From assembly GCA_023411815.1 (NCBI GenBank), contig JAEYOJ010000083.1, positions 1-39,036 of the forward strand: DNA of 39,036 bases, read 5' to 3'. The notes beneath the pieces were generated by a model. The model saw only the letters and a program-made list of their open reading frames with translations. It did no database searches and was not told where the DNA came from. The position numbers were made by a program, and so were the translations under genes. Source of the DNA: Pseudomonadota bacterium. GTDB lineage: Bacteria; Desulfobacterota; Desulfovibrionia; Desulfovibrionales; Desulfovibrionaceae. This document shows, piece after piece, positions 10,653 through 18,308 of this stretch. Position 1 is the first letter of the stretch, and every line of letters begins with the position of its first letter.

Positions 10653-11870
10653 ATGGCTCAAGAACCAGCTCAGGTCATCTATCTGGACAACAACGCCACC
10701 ACGCGCGTGGCTCCCGAGGTGCTGGAGGAGATGCTGCCGTTCCTCACGGAGCATTACGGCAACCCCTCCAGCATGCACTCCTTCGGCGGCCAGGTCGGCA
10801 CCAAGATAAACCAGGCCCGCGAGCGCGTGGCCGCGGCCCTTGGCTGCGACCCGCGCGAGATCGTGTTCACCTCCTGCGGCACCGAGAGCGACAACACGGC
10901 CCTGCACTCGGCCGTAAGCGCCAGGCCCGACAAGCGCCACATCGTGACCACCCGCGTGGAGCACCCGGCCGTACTCAACTTCGTGAAGCACCTGGAGCAG
11001 CAGGGCTACTCCGTGACCTGGCTGCCCGTGGACAAGCAGGGCCGTCTGGACCTGGACCACGCGCGCGAGGCCATCCGTGCGGACACGGCCGTGGTCTCGG
11101 TCATGTGGGCCAACAACGAGAGCGGCACAGTCTTCCCGGTGCGCGAGATCGGGGCCATGTGCCGCGAGAAGGGCGTGCCCTTCCATACCGACGCGGTGCA
11201 GGCCGTGGGCAAGATCCCGGTCAACCTCAAGGAATTCCCCTGCGACTACCTGGCCCTGTCGGGCCACAAGATCCACGCACCCAAGGGCGTGGGCGCGCTC
11301 TATGTGCGCAAGGGCATGCTCTTCAAGCCCTTCATGATCGGCGGACACCAGGAGCGCGGCCGGCGCGGCGGCACCGAGAACGCCGCCTCCATCATCGGCC
11401 TGGGCAAGGCCATGGAGCTGGCCGCCGCGGGCATCCAGGACGAGAACACCAGGGTCAAGGCCCTGCGCGACCGCCTGGAGAAAGGGCTGCTGGCGGCCAT
11501 CCCGGACGCCCTGATCAACGGCGACCCGGTCAACCGGCTGCCCAATACCCTGTCCATCGCCTTCAAATACATCGAGGGCGAGGCCATGCTGCTGCTGCTC
11601 GACCAGTTCGGCATCTGCGCCAGCTCGGGTTCGGCCTGCACCTCGGGCAGCCTGGAGCCTTCGCACGTGCTGCGGGCCATGGGCGTGCCCTTCACCTATG
11701 CCCACGGCTCCCTGCGCTTCTCATTGTCGCGCTACACGACGGAGGCGGAGATCGACACGGTCGTGCGCGAGCTGCCCAGGATCGTGGAGCGGCTGCGGGC
11801 CATGTCGCCGTTCTCCGCCGAGAGCGAAACCGAGTGCGCGGCCTGCGCCGTCGAGCGCAGCACTGAATAA
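10653..11870 (+). CDS. nifS: Cysteine desulfurase NifS
   Basis: PLP enzyme that takes sulfur from L-cysteine and passes it as persulfide to NifU, releasing alanine. 405 residues. IYLDNNATT is at the N-terminus, HTDAVQAVGK near 178-187, the PLP lysine Lys206 in LSGHKIHAPKG, and the catalytic Cys329 in SSGSACTSGSLEPSH, close to the strand end as in class I desulfurases. The ATG at 10653 has GGAGA upstream. The last 15 residues add ETECAACAVE with Cys395-x2-Cys398, beyond the usual fold. It sits in a nifU-nifS-cysK-cysE order, which joins cysteine synthesis to cysteine use for Fe-S clusters. Confidence 0.96.
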   Translation: MAQEPAQVIYLDNNATTRVAPEVLEEMLPFLTEHYGNPSSMHSFGGQVGTKINQARERVAAALGCDPREIVFTSCGTESDNTALHSAVSARPDKRHIVTTRVEHPAVLNFVKHLEQQGYSVTWLPVDKQGRLDLDHAREAIRADTAVVSVMWANNESGTVFPVREIGAMCREKGVPFHTDAVQAVGKIPVNLKEFPCDYLALSGHKIHAPKGVGALYVRKGMLFKPFMIGGHQERGRRGGTENAASIIGLGKAMELAAAGIQDENTRVKALRDRLEKGLLAAIPDALINGDPVNRLPNTLSIAFKYIEGEAMLLLLDQFGICASSGSACTSGSLEPSHVLRAMGVPFTYAHGSLRFSLSRYTTEAEIDTVVRELPRIVERLRAMSPFSAESETECAACAVERSTE

Positions 11871-11882
11871 CGGGAGACGCTG

Positions 11883-12818
11883 GTGAAGATATATGACGAC
11901 ATGATCGCCCTGGTGGGCGCGACGCCTCTCGTGCGCCTGAACCGCGTCACCGAGGGCCTCAACGCCACTGTCCTGGCCAAGCTGGAGTCGCGCAACCCCT
12001 GCTACTCAGTCAAGGACCGCATCGGCATGAGCATGATCCTGGCCGCCGAGCGCGACGGGCGCATCGACAAGGACACGCTCATCGTGGAGCCCACCAGCGG
12101 CAACACGGGCATCGCCCTGGCCTTCATGTGCGCCGTGCGCGGCTATTGCCTGGTGCTGACCATGCCCGAGTCCATGAGCCGGGAGCGCCGCACGCTGCTC
12201 CAGGGCTTCGGGGCCAAGCTCGTGCTCACTCCGGCGGCCGAGGGCATGAAAGGCGCCATCGCCAAGGCCGAGGAGATCGCGGCCGGCGCGCCCAAGGCCT
12301 TCATACCCCAGCAGTTCGACAACCCGGCCAACCCGGAAATCCATGCGCTGACCACGGCCGAGGAGCTCTGGAACGACACGGACGGGACAATGGACATCTT
12401 CGTGGCCGGCGTGGGCACGGGCGGGACCATCACCGGCGTGGGCCGCACGCTCAAGCCGCGCAAGCCCGAGCTGCGCATCGTGGCCGTGGAGCCCGACGCC
12501 TCGCCGGTGCTCTCGGGCGGCAAGCCATCCCCGCACCCCATACAGGGCATCGGCGCGGGCTTCGTGCCCAAGAACTACGACGCCTCGGTCGTGGACGAGG
12601 TCATGCGCGTCACGGGCGAACAGTCCATGACCATGGCCCGGCGGCTGCTGCGCGAGGAAGGCATACTGTGCGGCATATCCTCGGGCGCCATCGCCCACGC
12701 TGCCCTGGAGATCGCCCGCAGGCCCCAGAACGAGGGAAAGACCATCGTCTTCGTGGTCTGCGACACGGGCGAACGCTACCTGTCCACGCCCCTGTTCACC
12801 GAGAGCGGAAAGGCCTAG
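11883..12818 (+). CDS. cysK: Cysteine synthase A (O-acetylserine sulfhydrylase)
   Basis: Converts O-acetyl-L-serine and sulfide to L-cysteine with PLP. 311 residues, normal for CysK. The PLP lysine is Lys44 in CYSVKDRIG, the substrate loop is PTSGNTGIAL, and the glycine-rich phosphate loop GVGTGGTITGVGRTL follows in the second half. The start is GTG at 11883, ten bases after a GGGAG site, only 12 bases after the nifS stop. The C-terminus ends ESGKA, not the Ile-ended tail that docks into CysE in E. coli, so a stable CysK-CysE complex is uncertain. For a sulfide-producing organism this is the direct route for assimilating its own product. Confidence 0.95.
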   Translation: MKIYDDMIALVGATPLVRLNRVTEGLNATVLAKLESRNPCYSVKDRIGMSMILAAERDGRIDKDTLIVEPTSGNTGIALAFMCAVRGYCLVLTMPESMSRERRTLLQGFGAKLVLTPAAEGMKGAIAKAEEIAAGAPKAFIPQQFDNPANPEIHALTTAEELWNDTDGTMDIFVAGVGTGGTITGVGRTLKPRKPELRIVAVEPDASPVLSGGKPSPHPIQGIGAGFVPKNYDASVVDEVMRVTGEQSMTMARRLLREEGILCGISSGAIAHAALEIARRPQNEGKTIVFVVCDTGERYLSTPLFTESGKA

Positions 12819-12877
12819 GCAGGTCGTGCCTTCCGACAGTCCTTACTTCACAGCCCCCTAGCCCAGGAACGTCAACC

Positions 12878-13783
12878 ATGATGCAGTACGACGCGGGCAA
12901 GCAGCCCCTTAGCCTGGAAGAGATCACCAGGCGACTGTGCGATCCGGCCTCCTACGCCGGGGTCTACCACCGGCCCATGCACGACAAGCCCATGCCTTCG
13001 GTGACGGCCCTGGCCGACATCATGGAGCGGCTTCGCGCGCTGCTCTTTCCGGGCTACTACGGCAATTCGGAGATACGGCCCGAAACAATGGCCTACCACA
13101 TGGGCGCGGGCCTGGACCACGTGGCCCGGCTGCTCGCCGAGCAGATCATGCGCGGCCACTGTTTTTCCTGTACGAAAACCGACAGGGAAAGCTGCAAGGA
13201 TTGCGAAAAGCTGGCCCAGGAAAAGACCATGCGCTTCCTGTCGGCCTTGCCGCGCATCCGCGAGCTGCTGGCCTCGGACGCTCAGGCCGCCTACATTGGC
13301 GACCCGGCGGCCAGAAGCCCCGGCGAGACCATCTTCTGCTACCCGTCCCTCACGGCCCTGACCCACTACCGCATCGCCCACGAGCTGCACCACCTGGACG
13401 TGCGGCTCATCCCGCGCATCATCACCGAGCTGGCCCACTCCAAGACCGGCATCGACATCCACCCCGGCGCGGAGATCGGCCCGCACTTCTTCATCGACCA
13501 CGGCACGGGCGTGGTCATCGGCGAGACGAGCGTCATCGGCCGCAACGTGCGACTGTACCAGGGCGTGACCCTGGGAGCCAAAAGCTTCCCCAAGGACGAC
13601 TCCGGCAAGCTCATCAAGGGCATCGCCCGCCACCCCATCGTGGAGGACGACGTCATCATCTACGCCGGCGCGACCATCCTGGGTCGGGTGACGGTCGGCA
13701 AGGGCGCGGTCATCGGCGGCAACGTGTGGGTGACCGAGGACGTGCCCGCCGGAGCCAGGATAAGCCAGAAGGCCAGCGACTAG
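12878..13783 (+). CDS. cysE: Serine O-acetyltransferase with CxxC-CxxC insertion
   Basis: Makes O-acetylserine from serine and acetyl-CoA for CysK. 301 residues. The N-terminal helical half is followed by a left-handed beta-helix with the hexapeptide pattern, including GIDIHPGAEIG, FFIDHGTGVVIGET (catalytic His about 208) and RLYQGVTLGAKSF. The ATG at 12878 has AGGAA upstream; the ATG at 12881 is equally possible. Unusual is the segment around 95-109 in the N-terminal domain: Cys95-x2-Cys98 and Cys106-x2-Cys109, a four-cysteine arrangement that could bind zinc or a cluster or form disulfides. The gene lies 59 bases after cysK and ends the block before a dispersed repeat and a strong terminator. 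Confidence 0.94.
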   Translation: MMQYDAGKQPLSLEEITRRLCDPASYAGVYHRPMHDKPMPSVTALADIMERLRALLFPGYYGNSEIRPETMAYHMGAGLDHVARLLAEQIMRGHCFSCTKTDRESCKDCEKLAQEKTMRFLSALPRIRELLASDAQAAYIGDPAARSPGETIFCYPSLTALTHYRIAHELHHLDVRLIPRIITELAHSKTGIDIHPGAEIGPHFFIDHGTGVVIGETSVIGRNVRLYQGVTLGAKSFPKDDSGKLIKGIARHPIVEDDVIIYAGATILGRVTVGKGAVIGGNVWVTEDVPAGARISQKASD

Positions 13784-13801
13784 GCCGTTCGAACGTGAAT
13801 C

Positions 13802-13882
13802 GGGAAGGGCGTGGCCCTCCCCGAACCCCACCCACCAGGGCCCTATCCGAGGAAAGGCGACCCCCTGGACCCGCGCAGTCCT
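13802..13882 (+). repeat. Dispersed palindromic element, family 1, copy C
   Basis: Begins GGGAAGGGCGTGGCCCTCCC, continues with a CCCCACCCACCAGGG block and, after an insertion, CCCCCTGGACCCGCG. It matches copy D at 38981 almost base for base in its first 38 bases and copies A and B in reverse complement. It starts 19 bases after the cysE stop, in the cysE orientation. Confidence 0.7.
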
Positions 13883-13930
13883 GCGGCGGATCGCCATGGG
13901 GCGTGGGAGAATGCGAAGCTTATGTTCACA

Positions 13931-13965
13931 GCGGGCGCTCCTGGCCGGAGCGCCCGCTTTCTTTT
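13931..13965 (+). terminator. Intrinsic terminator after cysE
   Basis: A perfect 11-bp stem GCGGGCGCTCC/GGAGCGCCCGC with loop TGGCC is followed by TTTCTTTT. It lies 32 bases before the start of the methyltransferase gene and separates it from the nifU-cysE block. Confidence 0.9.
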
Positions 13966-13996
13966 CCTTTGGCTCGGAAAAAGGTAGGTGAGGCCC

Positions 13997-14920
13997 GTGA
14001 ACAACAATACTCTTTCTTTTCCCGACGTAATCACCGCCTACCTGGCTCCGCGCGGCTTCGAGGCAGAATTGCTGCGCGAGCTGGGCGATTCCGTCCTGGC
14101 CGTGCGCGACAGGCTCGTGCTCGCCTCGGGCTCGCCGCGCGACGTGGCCTGGGCCCAGAACGTCTGGCTCGATCCGCGCTGGATCCCAATCGAATCCATC
14201 GGCGATGCGGCGCACAAGCTGAAAGGCTTGCAGCGCAAGTGGGCCTTGTACTCCACGGGCCTGCATCGCCGGGCCACGCTCATCCAGGACAAGCTGCCCA
14301 AGGTCTCGGCGCGGCGGCAGGTCTTCGGCGAGCCGCCGCCGTCCGCCCCGCTGGGATCGTGGACTTTGTGGGAGGAGAACCTGCTGCTGGCCTCGCCGGC
14401 CTGCGCCAGCCCCTGGCCTCACGGCGAGGCCGAGTTCGAGGAGAACAAGACCGAGCCGCCGGGCCGGGCCTACCTCAAGCTGTGGGAGCTGTTCACGCGC
14501 CTGGGCGTTAAGCCTGCGCCGGGCGAACTGTGCCTGGACCTCGGCGCGTCGCCGGGCGGCTGGAGCTGGGTGCTGGCAGGGCTCGGTGCGCGCGTGTTCG
14601 CCGTGGACAAGGCCGACCTGGCCGCCAACGTCGCGGCCATGCCGAACGTGGAGCATTGCCGGGGCTCGGCCTTCGGCCTGGACCCGCGCATGGTCGGCGC
14701 GGCGGACTGGCTCTTCTCGGACGTGATCTGCTATCCGGACCGCCTGCTGGCCATGGTCGAGCGATGGCTGGAGCTGGGAGAGTGCAAACGCTTCGTCTGC
14801 ACGGTCAAGCTGCAGAGCGAGACCGACTTCGAGGTCCTCGAACGCTTCCGGGCCGTTCCCGGCTCGCGCCTGCTGCACCTGCACCACAACAAGCACGAGC
14901 TGACCTGGCTGCGGCTGTAG
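13997..14920 (+). CDS. RlmM-like SAM-dependent 2'-O-ribose methyltransferase
   Basis: A 307-residue protein. The N-terminal half (about 1-140) resembles a THUMP-like RNA-binding part. The C-terminal half is a FtsJ/RrmJ-type Rossmann methyltransferase with the SAM motif CLDLGASPGGWSW. The K-D-K-E tetrad of 2'-O-methyltransferases can be placed: Lys in PPGRAYLKLWE, Asp in LFSDVICYPD, Lys in FVCTVKLQ and Glu in HNKHELTWL. RlmM modifies 23S rRNA C2498 in E. coli; this protein may do the same, but it is shorter and the target is inferred. The GTG at 13997 is preferred because AGGTGAGG sits just upstream; an in-frame GTG at 13988 has a poorly spaced site. Confidence 0.85.
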   Translation: MNNNTLSFPDVITAYLAPRGFEAELLRELGDSVLAVRDRLVLASGSPRDVAWAQNVWLDPRWIPIESIGDAAHKLKGLQRKWALYSTGLHRRATLIQDKLPKVSARRQVFGEPPPSAPLGSWTLWEENLLLASPACASPWPHGEAEFEENKTEPPGRAYLKLWELFTRLGVKPAPGELCLDLGASPGGWSWVLAGLGARVFAVDKADLAANVAAMPNVEHCRGSAFGLDPRMVGAADWLFSDVICYPDRLLAMVERWLELGECKRFVCTVKLQSETDFEVLERFRAVPGSRLLHLHHNKHELTWLRL

Positions 14921-14968
14921 TGCAATTGAACTGGAAAAGCTGAATTCTCCCGCCCCAAGATGAGGGGT

Positions 14969-15027
14969 GCAGGGGAATTATTCCCCTGCCGGGTGAGAGC
15001 CCGAAAGAGGGCCGCGCCCTCTCTCGG
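14969..15027 (+). repeat. Dispersed double-hairpin element, family 2, copy E
   Basis: Two hairpins in series: 14969-14977/14981-14989 (GCAGGGGAA stem) and 15001-15012/15016-15027 (CCGAAAGAGGGC with GCCCTCTCTCGG, one mismatch), joined by CGGGTGAGAGC. The same order and joining sequence recur at 35790-35849. It lies 49 bases after the stop codon of the methyltransferase gene. Confidence 0.7.
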
Positions 15028-15044
15028 CTCTTGTGCGTTTGCGC

Positions 15045-15074
15045 GAAAGCAAACGGCCGGCATTGCGCCGGCCG
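15045..15074 (-). terminator. Intrinsic terminator of tRNA-Cys
   Basis: On the minus strand an 8-bp CGGCCGGC/GCCGGCCG stem with a five-base loop is followed by TTTGCTTT. It begins 17 bases past the tRNA 3' end. Confidence 0.75.
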
Positions 15075-15090
15075 CTGTAGGAATCGGGAG

Positions 15091-15165
15091 TGGAGGTGGC
15101 ATTTGGAGTTGAACCAAACCAAGGGAGTGTTGCAGACCCCCCGCCTTCCTCTTGGCTATGCCACC
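15091..15165 (-). tRNA. tRNA-Cys (anticodon GCA)
   Basis: The minus strand folds into a cloverleaf of 75 bases with the CCA encoded. The acceptor stem is GGTGGCA/TGCCACC with discriminator T, the anticodon stem GGGGT/ACTCC holds loop CTGCAAC (anticodon GCA, Cys), and the T arm is TTTGG-TTCAACT-CCAAA. The D arm is small (GCC/GGC, loop AAGAGGAA), which is common for tRNA-Cys. A TTGAGC at 15230-15225 could be its -35 box. It stands near the cysK-cysE genes, although on the opposite strand. Confidence 0.93.
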
Positions 15166-15329
15166 TCGTTGAAAGCAGGTTACGTCCACGCGCCCTGGCG
15201 TGAAATGATTTGTTCATCGCAAAAGCTCAATGCAGCGTACGAGGACGCCGCTCGGATTCCATGCGACCGGAATGGCCGTTCATTAACCTGCTTGGATCGC
15301 GCATGGACACGAAAACGCGTGATGCCGCG

Positions 15330-15494
15330 CTACTTGCGGATGGCCAGACGTGCCAGCAGGCCCACGGCTACCAGGGCAAGCACCGAGTAGGCGGCGATGC
15401 GCAGGCTTTGCGGCCCGATATGGATGGCTTCCAAGATCCAGAAGATCAGAGCCAGGGCCAGCAGCACGAGCAGGAAAAGGGCAAGCTTGGACAT
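15330..15494 (-). CDS. Small two-helix membrane protein
   Basis: A 54-residue protein starting MSKLALFLLVLLALALIFW. Two hydrophobic stretches (about 4-20 and 33-50) are separated by a short loop, and it ends RLAIRK, giving a helical hairpin with basic end. The ATG at 15494 has AAGGAGG 6 bases upstream, an almost ideal site, which is the main support that it is real. It is the last of three small minus-strand genes. No family was recognised; it resembles many small inner-membrane proteins of unknown role. Confidence 0.7.
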   Translation of the reverse strand: MSKLALFLLVLLALALIFWILEAIHIGPQSLRIAAYSVLALVAVGLLARLAIRK

Positions 15495-15506
15495 GGAGCC
15501 TCCTTT

Positions 15507-15701
15507 TCAGCGCCGTTCCCCGCAGCCTTTGCGCCGCCTGGTCCGCTCAAAGGTTTCCCGATCCTCCAACGGGCCTAGGTGACCCAGCCGCTCCTCCGGG
15601 TCCTGGGCTTCGGTCCGTGCCTCGATCTCCTCGCCCGGTTCACGGCCCTGCTCGCGGCGTATTTCGTCCGCGGCTTCCACGGCGGTTTTCTTATTGGTCA
15701 T
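15507..15701 (-). CDS. Small charged hypothetical protein
   Basis: A 64-residue, very hydrophilic protein rich in Glu and Arg (for example DEIRREQGREPGEEIEARTE), without membrane or signal segments; the tail is Arg-rich and ends KGCGERR. Its ATG overlaps the TGA of the 82-residue gene upstream in an ATGA, and G/C is preferred at third positions. It lies 12 bases before the small membrane-protein gene. No family was recognised. Confidence 0.65.
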   Translation of the reverse strand: MTNKKTAVEAADEIRREQGREPGEEIEARTEAQDPEERLGHLGPLEDRETFERTRRRKGCGERR

Positions 15702-15946
15702 GGCTCCCCTTCCTCCCCGCGCTGGCGCTTGAGTTCCTCCATCTCCTTTTCCACCTTGCCGTCAGCCGACTTGCGCTCCTTGGCTTTCTGCTCGCTCCAC
15801 GTCCCAACACCCGCGCCCTGGGTGATGCGCATGCGTTCGATCTCCATGCCGGGAGCATCCTCGTAGCCTTCCGCCGAACCGCGCTTGTCGCGCAAATCTT
15901 TGTTGGCCTGCCCGGCCTCGCGCTCGACCTGTCGCTTGTCAGGCAT
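15698..15946 (-). CDS. Small charged coiled-coil-like hypothetical protein
   Basis: An 82-residue hydrophilic protein with Lys/Glu/Arg-rich ends (KVEKEMEELKRQRGEEGEP at the C-terminus) and a central GMEIERMRITQGAGVGTW segment. The ATG at 15946 has AGGAGG nine bases upstream. The stop overlaps the next start (ATGA), so the two small charged proteins are translationally coupled. It is divergent from the LivJ-like gene. No family was recognised; a long plus-strand frame across this region was judged a shadow because it lacks a ribosome site. Confidence 0.65.
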   Translation of the reverse strand: MPDKRQVEREAGQANKDLRDKRGSAEGYEDAPGMEIERMRITQGAGVGTWSEQKAKERKSADGKVEKEMEELKRQRGEEGEP

Positions 15947-16097
15947 GGCTGCCGCCTCCTGATTTTTCTGGTCAGCATAGCAGGCTTGCGGTCTATGGAA
16001 AGGGGGCGGGTAAAATACCGGGCGGCGGAGACCAGCCCGGCCGTGGCGATGGTCCGCGCGGGCGCGGCCGTTTCATGGAGCGGGCACGACATTTTGC

Positions 16098-16125
16098 TTG
16101 ACGCTTGAAGGCTCTGTCGTATTTG
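16098..16125 (+). promoter_or_regulatory. Candidate sigma-70 promoter of the LivJ-like gene
   Basis: TTGACG (16098-16103) and TATTTG (16120-16125) are separated by 16 bases, upstream of the ribosome site and the ATG at 16151. The -35 box is good, the -10 box partial, so the prediction is moderate. Confidence 0.4.
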
Positions 16126-16150
16126 GTGGCCGAAACGGGAGATAATTCAC

Positions 16151-17314
16151 ATGCTGCATAGAGCGCTGCTCGTCCTGGTCCTGTTCCTGTTCGCCGCGCC
16201 TGTCTCCGCCCTGGCCGAGGATGTCATCCTCGTAGGCGGGCTTTTCGCCGAATCCGGCCCGGCGGCCTTCGTGGGCACGCCCAGCCGCTTGGTGGCCGAG
16301 ATGGCCGTGGAGGAGATCAACGCCGCCGGCGGCGTGCTCGGCAAGAAGCTCAAGCTCGTGACCTACGATACGGAGTCCGACGCGAACCTGGCCCTGCGCA
16401 ATGCCCGCAGGCTCGTGGAGCAGGACAGGGTGCTGGCCATCATCGGCCCCACCAGCACCGGCTCGGGCATGGCCATGAAGCAGTACATCGAGGACCGCGG
16501 CGTGCCCGTGCTCATGACCGTGGGCGGCGATCCGGTCATCGCCGGAGGCCGCTTCGGGCCGTTCAAGTGGACCTTCAAGGTGCCCCAGCGCACCTCCACG
16601 GCCGTGCGCAAGGTCTACGCCCATCTCCAGGCCCAGGGCGTGAAGCGCATCTCCCTGCTCACGGCCACCGACGGCTTCGGCAAGGACGGCGCAGAGCACT
16701 TGCAAAAGCTGGCTCCCGAATTCGGGCTGACCGTGCTGGCCTCCGAGGTGATAGACGCCAAGGGCAACGACTTCTCGGCCCAGGCCTTCAAGCTCGCCGT
16801 GACCAAGCCCGAGGCGGTCATCGTCTGGACCATCGGCCCGGCCGGAGCCATCGCCAGCAAGAACTTCCACGCCCTGCTCGGCCAGAAGCCGCTCATCGTC
16901 CAATCCCACGGCCAGCCCGACCCCAAGTTCATCGAGCTTGCCGGCCCGGCGGCCGAGGGCGTGCTCATGCCCGGCACCAAGATCATGATTCCCGGCGAGC
17001 TGCCCGACAGCGACCCGCAGAAGGCGCTCATCACCAGGTTCCTGGCGGAGTACTCCCGCCGCGGCCTGGACAGGAAGTTCCCCATCAACACGCACTCTGG
17101 CTACGCCTATGACGCCGTGCTCCTGCTCAAGGACGCCCTCACCAGGGCGGGCAAGGCCGACCGCGAGGCCCTGCGCCAGGCCCTGGAAAGCTCCAAGGGC
17201 GTGGTGGGCATCTCCGGCGTGTTCACTACCGGCCCCGAGGACCACAACGGCCTGGACACCGATTCGCTGGCCGTGCTGGTGGTGAAGAACGGGAAGTTCA
17301 CCCAGGCCAGATAA
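16151..17314 (+). CDS. Branched-chain amino acid type ABC transporter substrate-binding protein
   Basis: A 387-residue periplasmic binding protein of the LivJ/Peripla_BP_6 type. The signal peptide is MLHRALLVLVLFLFAAPVSALA, cleaved before EDVILVGG. Family marks are AVEEINAAGGVLGKKLKLV at the start of the first lobe, the SGxxMAMKQY region with GPTSTGSG, and the C-terminal SGYAYDAVLLLKDAL helix. Such proteins bind Leu/Ile/Val or other small amides and acids and hand them to LivHMGF permeases. No permease or ATPase gene is adjacent, so it either serves a transporter elsewhere or has a sensing role. The start ATG has GGGAG upstream. Confidence 0.9.
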   Translation: MLHRALLVLVLFLFAAPVSALAEDVILVGGLFAESGPAAFVGTPSRLVAEMAVEEINAAGGVLGKKLKLVTYDTESDANLALRNARRLVEQDRVLAIIGPTSTGSGMAMKQYIEDRGVPVLMTVGGDPVIAGGRFGPFKWTFKVPQRTSTAVRKVYAHLQAQGVKRISLLTATDGFGKDGAEHLQKLAPEFGLTVLASEVIDAKGNDFSAQAFKLAVTKPEAVIVWTIGPAGAIASKNFHALLGQKPLIVQSHGQPDPKFIELAGPAAEGVLMPGTKIMIPGELPDSDPQKALITRFLAEYSRRGLDRKFPINTHSGYAYDAVLLLKDALTRAGKADREALRQALESSKGVVGISGVFTTGPEDHNGLDTDSLAVLVVKNGKFTQAR

Positions 17315-17320
17315 ATCAGG

Positions 17321-17350
17321 GCGCCGGGAGGCGATCCCTCCCGGCGCTTT
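17321..17350 (+). terminator. Hairpin terminator after the LivJ-like gene
   Basis: A perfect 11-bp stem GCGCCGGGAGG/CCTCCCGGCGC with loop CGATC, seven bases after the stop codon. The T-run is short (TTT), so termination may be partial. Confidence 0.65.
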
Positions 17351-17362
17351 CCGGTTCCAACC

Positions 17363-18256
17363 ATGCCGTCCGTCAGCCACATTGAAGTCACCCCGGCCGA
17401 AGCGGGCCACAAGCTGCTCCAGTTCCTGGAGCGCAGGCTCGGCAAGGCCGTGCCGCGCGCACTGGTCATGAAATGGCTGCGCACGGGGCAGGTGCGCGTG
17501 GACGGCCGCCGCGCCAAGCCTTTCGACCGCCTGGAGGCCAGCCAGACCGTACGCGTGCCGCCCTATGAAGCGGCCCCCGAATCCGAGGAACGGCCCGCGC
17601 CCGCGCGGCCCCTGCCCATAGTCCACGAGGACGGCGAGCTGCTGGTCATCGCCAAGCCCCCGGGCCTCGCCAGCCAGCCCGGCTCGGGCGTGACCGACTC
17701 GGTGCAGACGCGGCTCAAGGCCCTGTACGCCGGGGCCGATTTCGTGCCGTCCTGCGCCCACCGCCTGGACATGGACACCTCCGGCCTGCTGGTGGCCGGC
17801 AAGACCTACCAGAGCCTGCGCCGCCTGGGCGACCTGTTCGCCACCGGCGGCGTGGACAAGACCTACCTGGCCTGGGTCCAGGGGGAGTGGCCCGAGCGGG
17901 GCCAGGTTCTGCTGAGGGATCATGTCGTCAAGGACGGCCGCGCCCGCGTGCGCGTCGGTTCGGGAAACGAGCAGGACGGCGCCCAGGGCAAGCTGGCCCT
18001 GGCCCGCGTGCGGCCCATCGCCCGCCGGCCCGACGCGACCCTGCTGGCCGTGGAGCTGCTGACCGGCCGCACGCACCAGATACGCATCCAGCTGGCCAGC
18101 CGCGGCCATCCCGTGCTGGGCGACCGCAAGTACGGACGCCGCCCGCATGCGACGCCCCTGCTCCTGCACGCCTGGAAGCTCAAGTTGCCCGACAGGGAAT
18201 TCACCCTTTTGCCGGACTGGCCCGAGGGCTATATGCCGCCGGACAGCCCGAGCTGA
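17363..18256 (+). CDS. RluA-family pseudouridine synthase
   Basis: A 297-residue RNA pseudouridine synthase of the RluA/RluC/RluD type. An N-terminal S4 RNA-binding domain (about 12-70, with ALVMKWLRTGQVRVDGRRAKP) precedes the catalytic domain with HRLDMDTSGLLVAGKT, where the first Asp of the HRLD motif is the catalytic residue. Later motifs are TYLAWVQGEWP and LLTGRTHQIRIQLASRGHPVLGD, split here as the usual substrate-loop and C-terminal signature. It acts on 23S rRNA or tRNA; which uridine cannot be told from sequence alone. The ATG at 17363 lacks a clear ribosome site. It is followed by three 11-base tandem repeats. Confidence 0.9.
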   Translation: MPSVSHIEVTPAEAGHKLLQFLERRLGKAVPRALVMKWLRTGQVRVDGRRAKPFDRLEASQTVRVPPYEAAPESEERPAPARPLPIVHEDGELLVIAKPPGLASQPGSGVTDSVQTRLKALYAGADFVPSCAHRLDMDTSGLLVAGKTYQSLRRLGDLFATGGVDKTYLAWVQGEWPERGQVLLRDHVVKDGRARVRVGSGNEQDGAQGKLALARVRPIARRPDATLLAVELLTGRTHQIRIQLASRGHPVLGDRKYGRRPHATPLLLHAWKLKLPDREFTLLPDWPEGYMPPDSPS

Positions 18257-18287
18257 TCAGGCGCCGATCAGGCACCGATCAGGCGAT
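18255..18287 (+). repeat. Three 11-base tandem repeats
   Basis: GATCAGGCGCC, GATCAGGCACC and GATCAGGCGAT follow head to tail, overlapping the last two bases of the pseudouridine synthase stop codon and ending 10 bases before the ribosome site of the next gene. It looks like recent slippage, which could set the spacing between the two genes. Confidence 0.75.
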
Positions 18288-18308
18288 GGCGGCCAGCAGG
18301 AGGCACGC

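Noticed and set aside
15350..16108. A 252-codon plus-strand frame across the three small genes
   Set aside because: No ribosome site and no recognisable pattern; the minus-strand genes have good sites, coupling and third-position GC bias.
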